Assembly (NCBI GenBank): GCA_015657535.1
Contig: JADHZB010000479.1
Coordinates: 624 to 17,364, forward strand
DNA from: Nephromyces sp. MM_2019
Taxonomy: Eukaryota > Apicomplexa > Aconoidasida > Nephromycida
Direction: 5' to 3'
DNA length: 16,741 bases
Shown here one piece after another: positions 1 to 7,869 of this stretch (the first letter of the stretch is position 1; each line of letters opens with the position of its first letter). The notes below the pieces were generated by a model. The model had not been told where the DNA came from and made no database searches. It was given only the letters and a program-made list of their open reading frames with translations. Both the position numbers and the translations under genes were made by a program.

Positions 1-1091
1 CCCCTCCAGAGTAGTAAGGTCTCGTCGATTCCAAAGAGAATTTGTTACCGCTTTCTTTGCCTCCACCGCTACTGTGGTATCTCAGGCTGCTACTACTGTT
101 GTTACCACCATCTCCCCCCCCCTTGCCAAACCAGAAGCCTCCCCCCCCTGACCCTTCACCACCCCCCATATCCGCATTAGTAGGGGACATCATCATACCC
201 CCCGCATCTTTGTGTGTGTTGTGACCGCCACCACTCCTTGCGCTGCTTCCCTCCTGTGAGTGCATCATGCTGTCAAACAGCTGAGGGGAGTTGCTACCAA
301 ATGAGCCACCATCAAGGTGGATGGTATGGGGGGTTGCGTTGGGATGATTACCACCAAACTCTGATGAAACGATAGGACTGGAGGGCTGAGAACCTGAGCT
401 GGAAGAATAGTTTCTCGGCAAAGAATATCCCCCCCCATTCTCATCCCTCCCTCCTCCAAGATGGTGGATGGGCGTGGCGGGATTCTTTGAATACCCCCCT
501 CCCCCCCTCTCAACATTCTGCAGACCAGGGGAACCGGTTGATTGGCGATGGTAGCTACTACTCCCCCCGTAGTACTCCGTAGATTTTCCCTTGGATTGAG
601 TGTGTGTGTTAGCGGAGGAGCTCGGCGATTGGTGCTGCTTCTGATCAGGGCTATTCCCAGGGGAAACAGAAGATAGACGATGGGGCGAGGGTGAGTGTGT
701 GGATGAGCTGGAGGTATAGTAGCTCGAGTAGGGGTAAGCGCAAGCGGAGGGTAGCATGCCATCATTTGAGGCATCTCCTGAGTTGCTCCTAATCATCCGA
801 CCTCCATGATACTGTTGGGGAAGATTAAGTGGAGATCTCGTTCCGTCACTGCTCTTGGCGTGTTGATAGGCGGACTCGTACTCATTCCAAAGAGCTTCGG
901 GAAGGGTTGGGTCTGCTTCAGTACTCGGATTGGCGCTTCTCAGCGATGTGCTTCGTGAAAGGTAGGGTGATGCTGCACAAAGAGGGGTGGCATTGGGGGG
1001 TGGCGTGGTGAGGGATTTGTGGTAGGAGGTGTTGATGGGGATATATCGCTGTTGGGAGTGGTGGGGGGTCTTTGGTGCGATGGATTGAGAC
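1..1091 (-). CDS. Gly/Ser/Pro/Tyr-rich low-complexity coding exon, open at the left edge
   Basis: One minus-strand frame stays open from just after a TGA at 1096-1094 to the edge of the window, about 363 codons, far longer than chance allows. The translation is low complexity: Gly, Ser, Pro, His, Asn and Tyr dominate, with runs such as GGGGG, SSSS and MMM. The least biased part is near its start (residues such as LPEALWNEYESAYQ at about 920-880). It contains YYGGSSSY (574-551), close to YYGGSSEGY inside the RagC-like exon, and many SP/TP pairs. No folded domain is visible. The start is uncertain: an AG at 1093-1092 could be a splice acceptor, and the first in-frame ATG is at 796. It could be the 3' part of the RagC-like gene lying upstream on the same strand, or a separate gene of similar composition. 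Coding status is well supported; identity is unknown. Confidence 0.7.
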
Positions 1092-1350
1092 CTTCAGCGA
1101 GCACCTTCAGTGAAGATTTTTGATGGTGTGTGCGAAGTTTAGAAACCACAAGAATAAGAAGATGAAGGCGACAATGACAAGGCGACCAACAATGTGAAGC
1201 TTAAAAACGAAGATGACGATATATGAGGAGGCTTGCTAGCCTCTTCACTTAGAGAGCTAGCTGATGCCATGGATGCACAGGTTAGCCGGAGAATCAAAGA
1301 GCAACACCCCGAACATCCTGGGCTTCATAGAGGCAACACAAACATAACAG

Positions 1351-1353
<3 letters not shown>

Positions 1354-1385
<32 letters not shown>
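1354..1385. repeat. (AC)16 microsatellite
   Basis: A pure AC dinucleotide run of 16 units. It lies between the RagC-like exons and the left-edge Gly-rich exon, probably in an intron or intergenic spacer. Read along the minus strand it is a (GT) run. Confidence 0.95.
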
Positions 1386-1389
<4 letters not shown>

Positions 1390-1788
1390 GGCGAAGATTA
1401 CTGCCTCAAAATAAAACATCAAAACACAAGAAAAATCCTCTAAAAAGCACTCGAAAAAAGAAACAATTGCGTCCTGTGTGTGGCAGATGTTCAGCCTAAA
1501 ATTTCCAGAGTACTTACACCCGGGAGTAGCACACCGGCAAACATACAGCACACACAAAACTGAAAACAGCGGAGGAAGAGGCCTAAGCAAACACACACCA
1601 CACATACACAAAGAAACAGCACACACGGAAGTATGCAAGGAGAGAGCATTCAGAGAAACTTTTGCCAGTGTGCGTTGGAAGGTTACAACGCCTTCTTTCC
1701 TGCCCATAAAAATCTACACCGTGCCGTGTGCTAAAAGCATCTCAACGATGTCTACTGCCAATTTCAAGTATGCCATTATTAGAGTGTG

Positions 1789-1844
1789 TTAGTACCGCGT
1801 GGGCGAATACGCTAGCCAGTATTGTCTGAATGAATAGTTATATG
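1789..1844 (-). CDS. Tentative 3' exon of the RagC-like gene
   Basis: An acceptor (CTTACAG) precedes 1844. The frame that continues the phase left by the firm third exon (one base over) gives about 18 residues, including FRQYWLAY, then TAA at 1791-1789. The QYWLA stretch loosely resembles the helix after the last roadblock strand in RagC (consensus around K/QYLAL). A 30-nt candidate micro-exon with an acceptor and a GTAAAT donor lies at 1961-1932 in the same phase. Together they would supply only a shortened second half of the roadblock domain. The similarity is weak, and read-through to another exon is possible. Confidence 0.2.
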
Positions 1845-2266
1845 CTGTAAGATGTACATACACCTAAAGAGTACATACACCTTTTCAAGTTACTCAACAT
1901 TGCTCCACACACAACAAACATACACATTTACCTAGCCAACAGCACACATTCATTGGTAAATCTAATAATATGCACCTCCTATAGACTTAGTATACACAGG
2001 TATGCACCTCTTTACATTTAATATACACAAACAGCTCCAAACAATGCCTCACGTGCACACAGTTCCCAACACCTCATACACACACACCTCCAAGCACTCC
2101 ACACATGCACGCGCTCTCCAGCACCTCCCATACACGCACCACAACCACTCTCGCACCCTATTCTTCGCCTCCTAGTGTACATACACACTGCAAAAACGAA
2201 ACACACACCCACTCTTCTCAAGCAGTTTTCTACACACACACATACTTTCGAGCTGGCAATGCTTAC

Positions 2267-2495
2267 CTTGATCATAGAACGTATCACTCAGCATATTGCA
2301 CTCAGTATCCGACGCGTAGATTGAGATAAACTCTGAGATCAGCTCAATCAACTCGAAGCAAAGCTCGTAGTTGAAGGGATCAAACTGTGAGTTATCGGTG
2401 GCTATGAAGATCTTCGTCATCGAATCCACAAGAAACGCCTTCTCAATCTTACACTTGGAGGCTAAGATATCGAGTAATTCGCAGCAAGTAGCAAC
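2267..2495 (-). CDS. RRAGC: RagC/Gtr2-like GTPase, exon 3 (first half of the roadblock domain)
   Basis: The exon has 229 nt: 76 full codons plus one base. It follows a TACAG acceptor and ends at a CAAG|GTAAGC donor. It encodes the start of the C-terminal roadblock domain of the RagC/D family: a helix (CCELLDILASKCK), then IEKAFLVDSMTKIFIATD, the most diagnostic RagC/D stretch, then FNYELCFELIELISEFISIY. In RagC this domain forms the heterodimer with RagA/Gtr1 and contacts Ragulator. It joins exon 2 in phase 0. The rest of the roadblock domain (the strand and helix after ISIY) is not clearly present downstream; see the tentative exon at 1844-1789. Confidence 0.9.
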
Positions 2496-2635
2496 CTGTA
2501 CGTACACCGTAGCAGCAACACACAATGGATTGAAGAGGGGGGGAGGAAGGGGAGGTGATGGTAGGAAGTATAGGAAAAAGTTAGAGAAACACTGGAAATG
2601 TATAGGGGGGGGTTGGAGAGAGAGGGAAAGCCAGA

Positions 2636-2711
2636 GAGGATGCAGTGTAGGAGAGTGGGAATGCACGCACACACGGAGGATGCAGTGTAGGAGAGTGGGA
2701 ATGCACGCACA
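2636..2711. repeat. Perfect 40-bp-offset direct duplication
   Basis: A 36-base segment starting GAGGATGCAGTGTAGGAGAG at 2636 recurs without a mismatch at 2676. It lies inside RagC-like intron 2. Perfect identity suggests a recent slippage or duplication event. Confidence 0.95.
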
Positions 2712-2992
2712 AAAGCCCGAAGAACCAGCCAAAGTGCTCACTGCACATCGCTAATAACCGGCAATGAAAGACAGTGAGTTGGCAGGTGAGAGACACACAT
2801 ACCCACATACTATGAAAATGATAGGGAACGATGTGCAGTGTACGTACACCCTTCAATAATAATCTCCACATCTAAAGATCGAACGCAAACTTTACAAAAT
2901 TTCCCAGCGATGTTTCAAAAGGTAGTAACTCATCACAAATACGTGACCAACATAACAGTGGGTGCAGGCGTGTATAAGTGTGTGCGAGTTAG

Positions 2993-3045
2993 CTTATCCA
3001 TATATGCATACACTCAACAGACAAGTGCATGCATATATGGATAAG
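2993..3045. repeat. Perfect 17-bp inverted repeat with a 19-nt loop
   Basis: The left arm CTTATCCATATATGCAT (2993-3009) is the exact reverse complement of 3029-3045. In RNA it would form a stem of 17 pairs with a 19-nt loop. It lies in RagC-like intron 2. It could be a remnant of a small inverted-repeat element; no flanking target duplication is obvious. Confidence 0.9.
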
Positions 3046-3164
3046 TCCATCTGTGCACCAAAAATATGAGGCACATGTACGTGTGCACCTATGTGTGCAT
3101 GCAGTTTCAGATCCACTTGATATCAATGCAACTGTATGTACCTGTAGATCCCCCAGATATCAGT

Positions 3165-3249
3165 GTGTGCGCACTAACCCTACTTCATGCCAAAGCATCT
3201 GTGTGCGCACTAACCCAACCTCTTACCAAAGCCCCTGTGTGTGTGCAAT
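3165..3249. repeat. 36-bp tandem repeat, about 2.3 copies
   Basis: GTGTGCGCACTAACCC occurs at 3165 and 3201, followed in each case by a similar tail (..ACCAAAGC or ..GCCAAAGC), and a degraded third start lies at 3237. All starts are 36 bp apart. The array is within RagC-like intron 2. Confidence 0.85.
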
Positions 3250-3380
3250 GAACTTATACGATCTACCACGCCAGTAGAGAAACATTCAAGGAACCAAACA
3301 TCAAGGAGTAGTTCTTATGTATCTAAACACACTACACACACCATATTTTCCATCACTGAAGCATACACACACAATCTTAC

Positions 3381-3581
3381 CTGAGAGACTAATCGCTGAT
3401 ACATCTTGCTACAAGCTTCATATATAGTATTATCGTAGATGCTTGTCGAGTAGAAACGCACACTAGCCGTCACTCCTTCCTCATGGAGATGACTCATCAG
3501 CTTGTCGTGTATATCCCTCTGACATTCCACTCTAACTTCATCCACAGAAAACAAATCTCCATCGATTTTGTGTATGAAAAC
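3381..3581 (-). CDS. RRAGC: RagC/Gtr2-like GTPase, exon 2 (G4 and G5 motifs)
   Basis: The exon is exactly 67 codons, in phase 0 on both sides: acceptor TTGTTTTCCAG at its start, donor CAG|GTAAGATTG at its end. It starts VFIHKIDG. HKxD is the form of the G4 guanine-specificity motif that RagC/D proteins use (usual GTPases have NKxD). The segment VECQRDIHDKL follows, then FYSTSIYDNTIYEACSK, which carries the G5-region SIYD signature of the family and the last helix of the GTPase fold. Joining exon 1 (..NPDINLE) to VFIHKID reproduces the conserved RagC order without gap or overlap, which confirms both splice sites. Confidence 0.92.
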
Positions 3582-4070
3582 CTGGAAAACAACGGAAGAT
3601 GAAGATGAAGATTATGATGATGAGGAAGATAAAGATGCAGATGAAGGATCAGTAGTAGATGAAGGAGTAGCAGCCAAACTAACACAGAAGGGAACTTAAC
3701 TAAAAGCCAAAGTGGAAGAGAGCTCACACTCCGCTCAAATGATACGCAATAAGCATACAGACTCAACAATGGATACGAGCAGCCACCAATCGCTAAACTG
3801 TACGCACAGCATACTCACGTTTTCACAAATCTAACACACAAAAAACAAGGGAAAGCAACGTACACGAGCACATGGAGTCATTTCTATGAAGAAAAGCTCA
3901 CTTTCTATCTTCTTCGCCCACAAACCCCACATATAAAACGCCAGAATCATCCAAAAAGAGCTCCCCAGCAAAACACACATCAAAGGAAGCCACGTAATCC
4001 TTACAACACACAAAAACATCAACATAATCAACAAAAAACCCTTTCCACCCCCAAGCAACTCATCACACAC
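3582..4070 (-). other. Intron 1 of the RagC-like gene (489 nt)
   Basis: The donor is GAG|GTGTGTGATG and the acceptor TTGTTTTCCAG. The last 80 nt before the acceptor are a long TTCATC-type pyrimidine tract. Read on the opposite strand this tract gives an acidic Glu/Asp peptide, an antisense artefact. Without this intron the frame of exon 1 would run on into unrelated sequence as far as 3831. Confidence 0.85.
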
Positions 4071-5381
4071 CTCTAAGTTGATATCAGGATTGCATTTCCA
4101 GGCCCTTCTGAAGATATCCTTTGCGTTGAGTATCTCAGATGCGTAGGGATCGTTCTGAGCGTCAATTACAAAGATGATTCCAGCAGTCATTGGGAAGAGT
4201 ACCTCATCATAGGCAGGATCAAGGAGCAAGGATAGGGAGGGGGTGCTAGGATTAACTTGGCGATAGCCTAGATTAGGGCTTTGGGAGGTGTTGATGGGAG
4301 CCATCGCAGAAGCAGGCGACTTCGAAAAAGCCGAAGATCGCAGCACCGATCTCGCATTGCTGGGTAACATCGAACCTCCTTGGTATGCTGCAGAGAGATC
4401 GCCAGGGATTGCGTTTTCCCCATGATATGATAGGGGGCTATAGTATGGATTAGGATGGTTCCCATACCCCCCAACCCCTGGAGATTTGCCTACACCACCA
4501 TTGCCACCCATAGCTCCGCTATTGAAGGGCTTCATCCCACCACCACCCTCCATCTTTAGATGCTCCGGATAAGCCCCCCCAGATTGTCTGGGGGTCCCAA
4601 AGTAAGGATCTAAGGGAGAGAATCCCCCCCCCCCACCTTGTTGGTAATGAGAGGGAAGCATCTTATCGTTGCTATCGAAAGGGGCATATCCAGGACTACC
4701 CCAATGCATGCTGGCCGTTGAAGCTTTGGGAGATCTCGGGGTGGCTAAGCTTTGTGGATAGGAAGGGGTAGCTCCACCCCCCCCTGGTGGCTCCCTCATC
4801 ATCATACCACCCCCCATCATGTCAGCACTACCATGAGCACCTCCCCCCCCCACCATGGAGTGCAAATCTCCACCGTACTGTGGATACATCGGACCAGATC
4901 CACTTCCTGGCTTATGTCCACCACCTAAAACGGAGGAGGGAGGAGGGTTCGATGAAGGGTTATACCAATAGCCTTCAGAAGAACCCCCATAGTACTGCGG
5001 ACCCCCGGGAGAATAACTCCCTTCACCCCCCACACTCATCCCCCACGTAGAGTAGCTACTGTGTGGACTTCCCACAGCCGACGGGTCCGTCATTGAGATC
5101 GTGGAGGGCACTGAGAAACCTCCACCACCCCCTGCACCTGCCAAATCCACCAGCGTCAAGTTCATCATCCGCGAGTGCTGCACAGAGATAACCTTTGGCG
5201 CAGTGTCTGGAGGCAGGTAAAGCGTCTCATGGGGGGAAGTGCCCTGAAAGACTACCTTTGAGATGGATGTCTTCCCGGAGCGAGGAAGGCCACAGATGAT
5301 AATGTTCGGAGAAGGATCGAGGAAGCTAGCCCGGGCTTGCTCATCAGGGAAGAGCCGTTCTAGCAGGGTGGACTTCAACAT
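4071..5381 (-). CDS. RRAGC: RagC/Gtr2-like GTPase, exon 1, with a ~300-residue insertion in switch II
   Basis: The exon encodes 437 codons starting at the ATG at 5381 (context ATCAAGATG, purine at -3, no ATG between it and the TATA-like site upstream). Rag GTPases of the RagC/D (Gtr2) class pair with RagA/B (Gtr1) on lysosomal or vacuolar membranes and recruit TORC1 when amino acids are sufficient. Visible motifs: the P-loop GLPRSGKTS (residues 31-39), a following SKVVFQGTSPHETLYL segment typical of RagC, the G3 DxxG as DLAG (79-82), and after the insertion DPAYDEVLF (388-396), GIIFVIDAQND and NPDINLE. The usual WDFPGQ is here VDLAGAG: the invariant Asp and Gly are kept and Trp, Phe and Pro are lost. 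Residues 83-386 are low complexity and replace the normal link of about five residues. The exon ends at GAG|GTGTGTG. RagA-type proteins fit less well because the downstream HKID and IEKAFL motifs are RagC-type. Confidence 0.9.
4224..5135 (-). other. Low-complexity insertion within the RagC-like G domain
   Basis: About 304 residues rich in Gly, Ser, Pro, Tyr and Met. It has Gly runs (up to five), MMGGGMMM, and at least ten SP/TP pairs (for example TPRSPK, FSPLD, KSPGV, KSPAS, QSPNL). It holds no hydrophobic core pattern and is predicted disordered by composition. Gly is often encoded by GGG, giving long G runs in the coding strand, including 11 Gs at 4634-4624. It stays in frame throughout, and conserved GTPase sequence resumes directly after it, so it is translated rather than an unspliced intron unless a cryptic intron removes it. 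No clear GT..AG pair keeping the frame was established by eye. Confidence 0.8.
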
Positions 5382-5499
5382 CTTGATGAGGGTAGTGTGT
5401 TTGTGCGTTGGTGTGTGTGGCTGCGACAGTGGAGGGAGGTGTGTGTGTGTCGTATATGCTATATATTGGAGTAAGGAGCACCACAAGGTGGACCGCTTC

Positions 5500-5507
5500 G
5501 TTTTATA
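5500..5507 (-). promoter_or_regulatory. TATA-like box upstream of the RagC-like gene
   Basis: TATAAAAC on the minus strand, about 120 nt upstream of the ATG at 5381, with no intervening ATG. A start site 25-30 nt downstream would give a 5' UTR of roughly 95 nt that is CA-rich. Position and match are plausible; there is no direct proof of use. Confidence 0.35.
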
Positions 5508-5508
5508 C

Positions 5509-7040
5509 GTCTAAAGCTGAATGAGGAGCTTCCTGGGTAGTTGTGAGGTGTGTGCAGATACAAAAGAGAGCGGTAGAGATTTAGAATTAGAGGAGGAAAG
5601 TGGGGGTTAGGATGATAAAGAGAGGGAGAGCGAGAGGTAGAGAGGAATAGCTAGCGAAGAAGAGAGCTTGAGAGCTAGAGAAAACTGATGAGAAAGTTAC
5701 AGACAGACAAGGAGACACAAAGAGCCAGAGCTAAAACAGGTAGACAGTTATAGAGGCTGACAGATGCACACACAAACTACTCAATATGATGAGCTCCTTT
5801 TCATAAAACAAATTTCTCAGAAAAGGCAGGCATGGATTGAACTCATTTACTGATGAAAGACAACAACACAAAGAGAGGTAAATTCCACCCTTTTGCAAAG
5901 AAAAAAAGATGAGGTTACCTTCCTTATATTAGGGCTTATTGAGTAAATCTTAGTAAGCAACACACATTCCTAGTAACAAGGATAAGATAACGTTGTGACG
6001 AAGGGGTGAGACCTAGTTAAAGTATCTGCTTCAATGTGCAAAAACACACTAAAGGGGAAGAATAACGACTTTCTTAATGCTTTTTCTGTCTCTTCTTGAT
6101 GTGAAACCGGAACAATTCATTAAATGTACAGTCTATTTGTATATATTTAGAAGAAACATACAAGGAAGCACACAATTGCGATGGGTATGCACACAATTTA
6201 AAATGAAGCTCACGTTTAATACACAATTGAAGCTTACACACACCTGCATAATTACAAATAAATTTTCCCCGCACAACTGTATCAAATAGACGCCTACAAA
6301 ATTACAAACTTCCCACATACACACCTCTACAATCACAAACAAACTTCCCACACACATCTACGCAACTAAAAAACCCCAACACTTTGTTGATCCGCAAATT
6401 TGGAAACTTCTGAAACCTTTGCAGCGTAACGTTGGAAAAAATTGCTCAGCCAAAAAAAACATGCACTTTCAAAGATTCCTCTGTTTACAACTGAAATTTA
6501 TCTCTCTCCCGGCAGAAGGGGGGAAGTAAAGCATACAGAATTTTTGTATTCATGATGTATATAGGAAGATGATGTCCTTGTTTGCCCAATTAATAACATA
6601 TTTGCACGTAAAAAACCTCCATTAAAAGGAAATCTAGTAAACAGACTGTTCTCCATCACATGATTCGCGATAAGAAGGGGGATCGATGTAAAAGACGATG
6701 AAATTTGAAGCAGCACACGTGCTTTTTTAGCTAAGAGTTGAGTTAAAAGGAATTACCCAAATGATTAGCAGAGAGGAGAAAGAATCTAATGAAACGACGC
6801 GAAAAAAGTTTTGTTTGGGAAATTTTTCGGAAAAAAAGCTCTTGACAAGGATCCTCATGTGTGTGTTTGAAGAAAGCTGGAAAGAGGGGGTTAAACAGAC
6901 CAGGTCATGCCGTAAGGAAGAAGAGGCGCTTGAATTAAACTTTTAGTAGCAAATTGGTGGAAGGTGGGGACGAGAATTTCGCGCTAATGTGATGTGGTAG
7001 CGTTTTCTTCTCAAAGAATTATAGAGCGGAAGAGGAAGAT
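5509..7040. other. Intergenic region upstream of the RagC-like gene; no gene seen
   Basis: The part at 5560-5720 is GA-rich on the plus strand (AGAGAGCGAGAG-type), thus CT-rich in the direction of the RagC-like gene. The rest is AT-rich. A plus-strand frame at 6761-6946 (61 codons, Lys/Glu-rich) has no recognisable similarity and no supporting neighbour. The stretch may hold the promoter and upstream control sequences. Confidence 0.5.
6251..6358. repeat. Degenerate repeat, three copies of an ATTACAAA..CTTCCCACA unit
   Basis: Related units begin at 6251, 6301 and 6332. The last two are closest to each other (ACAAACTTCCCACATACACA against ACAAACTTCCCACACACATC). They are unevenly spaced and low in complexity. 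Confidence 0.5.
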
Positions 7041-7056
7041 ATTTTTTGCGCTGAAA

Positions 7057-7290
7057 GAGCCTTAATGGTGATGTATGTGTGTGTGCGTTGGGTGCTAAGA
7101 GAGCTTTAATGATAACATATATCGCATGTGTGTCTTTATGTTGTTTTTGTTGAGGGAGCTTTAATGATGATATAGATATCTGTGTGTCTGTTGTCCGTGT
7201 TGAGAGCGCTTTAATTATATACATGTTGCGTGTGTGTTGTGTGTTAACAGAGTTTGAATGATATACATATCCATACATGCGTGTGAACTT
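7057..7290. repeat. GT-rich tandem repeat, five degenerate copies of 44-55 bp
   Basis: A core GAGC(T)TTTAATGAT followed by an AT-rich part, a GTGTGTGT stretch and GTTG recurs with starts near 7057, 7101, 7156, 7206 and 7250. Minus-strand translation gives repeated IIKAL-type peptides simply because the DNA repeats. Confidence 0.75.
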
Positions 7291-7439
7291 AACAAATCTG
7301 CAAATGCTGTTCCTACGAAAATCGCAAAAACAAAGGTGCACCAGCAGCTTTGCTGCAGTTTTGTTATATCTTTAGAGGAGGAAGAGAAGACATACATCGT
7401 TTCCCGCAACATCGGCGGGCGCAAAGGCGTTGATGGGAC

Positions 7440-7860
7440 ACACACAGTACCACTGACGGTGGGAAGGCAGCGTACACACTGGCACACAGACACACGCAGG
7501 ACGGGGAGCGGGAGTGCGCATTGAGGTGCAGTCGTGATGAAGTCCACCGGCGATATTGGGGGATTGCAAGGAACGGGTGGGGCATCACGCACACATATGC
7601 GCGCATGTTATGCTGGACACACACATGCGGAAGTTATACTGTACACACGACACGCAAGTGGATGTTAACTTAGAAACATACAAACTTGTGGATTTTATCC
7701 CAGAAACACACACACATCGAAGTTCTCCTACAAATGCATAAAAGCATCATAACATCCCACATACACAGGGAAGATGATGTCACAGACGCACACACATGTA
7801 CTGCTAAGATGATATCCCACACACAAACATACACACAGGTCGTCTCACTGTTGGGGCATC
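7440..7860. repeat. CA-rich region with degenerate repeats
   Basis: The plus strand is rich in ACACAC clusters, interspersed with AAGATGATGTC or AAGATGATATC units near 7770 and 7806, each followed by CACACA. It follows directly on a GT-rich array to the left, so the purine/pyrimidine skew inverts around 7300-7440. Confidence 0.55.
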
Positions 7861-7869
7861 ACACCGCCG

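Larger units (their letters stand above)
2496..3380 (-). other. Intron 2 of the RagC-like gene (885 nt, repeat-rich)
   Basis: It begins with a GTAAGATTG donor and ends with a GTACAG acceptor, separating two exons that join in phase 0. It is GT-rich on the transcribed-sense strand and holds a 40-bp direct duplication, a 36-bp tandem repeat and a perfect 17-bp inverted repeat, listed separately. Open frames inside it on both strands are low-complexity His/Thr/Cys/Val translations of CA/GT repeats, and I do not regard them as genes. Confidence 0.85.

Noticed and set aside
265..774. 169-codon minus-strand frame overlapping the Gly-rich exon
   Set aside because: It is shifted against the longer open frame and has a Pro/Thr/Leu composition that follows from reading the same repeats out of phase.
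1107..1225. Minus-strand hydrophobic frame resembling a membrane helix (VIVAFIFLFLWFL)
   Set aside because: It is only about 38 codons, in a TTC/GTC-rich tract, without a convincing acceptor, and unrelated to the known exons; composition explains it.
1294..1707. 137-codon minus-strand frame
   Set aside because: It is Cys/Val-rich, much of it being translated GT repeats (VCVCVCVC), with no match to the expected RagC C-terminus.
3590..3690. Plus-strand Glu/Asp-rich frame (EDEDEDYDDEED type)
   Set aside because: It is the antisense of the long pyrimidine tract that precedes the acceptor of RagC-like intron 1.
3831..4070. Continuation of the RagC exon 1 frame past 4071
   Set aside because: The conserved sequence stops at NPDINLE and resumes in exon 2 at VFIHKID, so this part is intron read-through.
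7215..7624. Several overlapping frames on both strands
   Set aside because: They are His/Thr/Cys-rich translations around CA/GT repeats without domain similarity.
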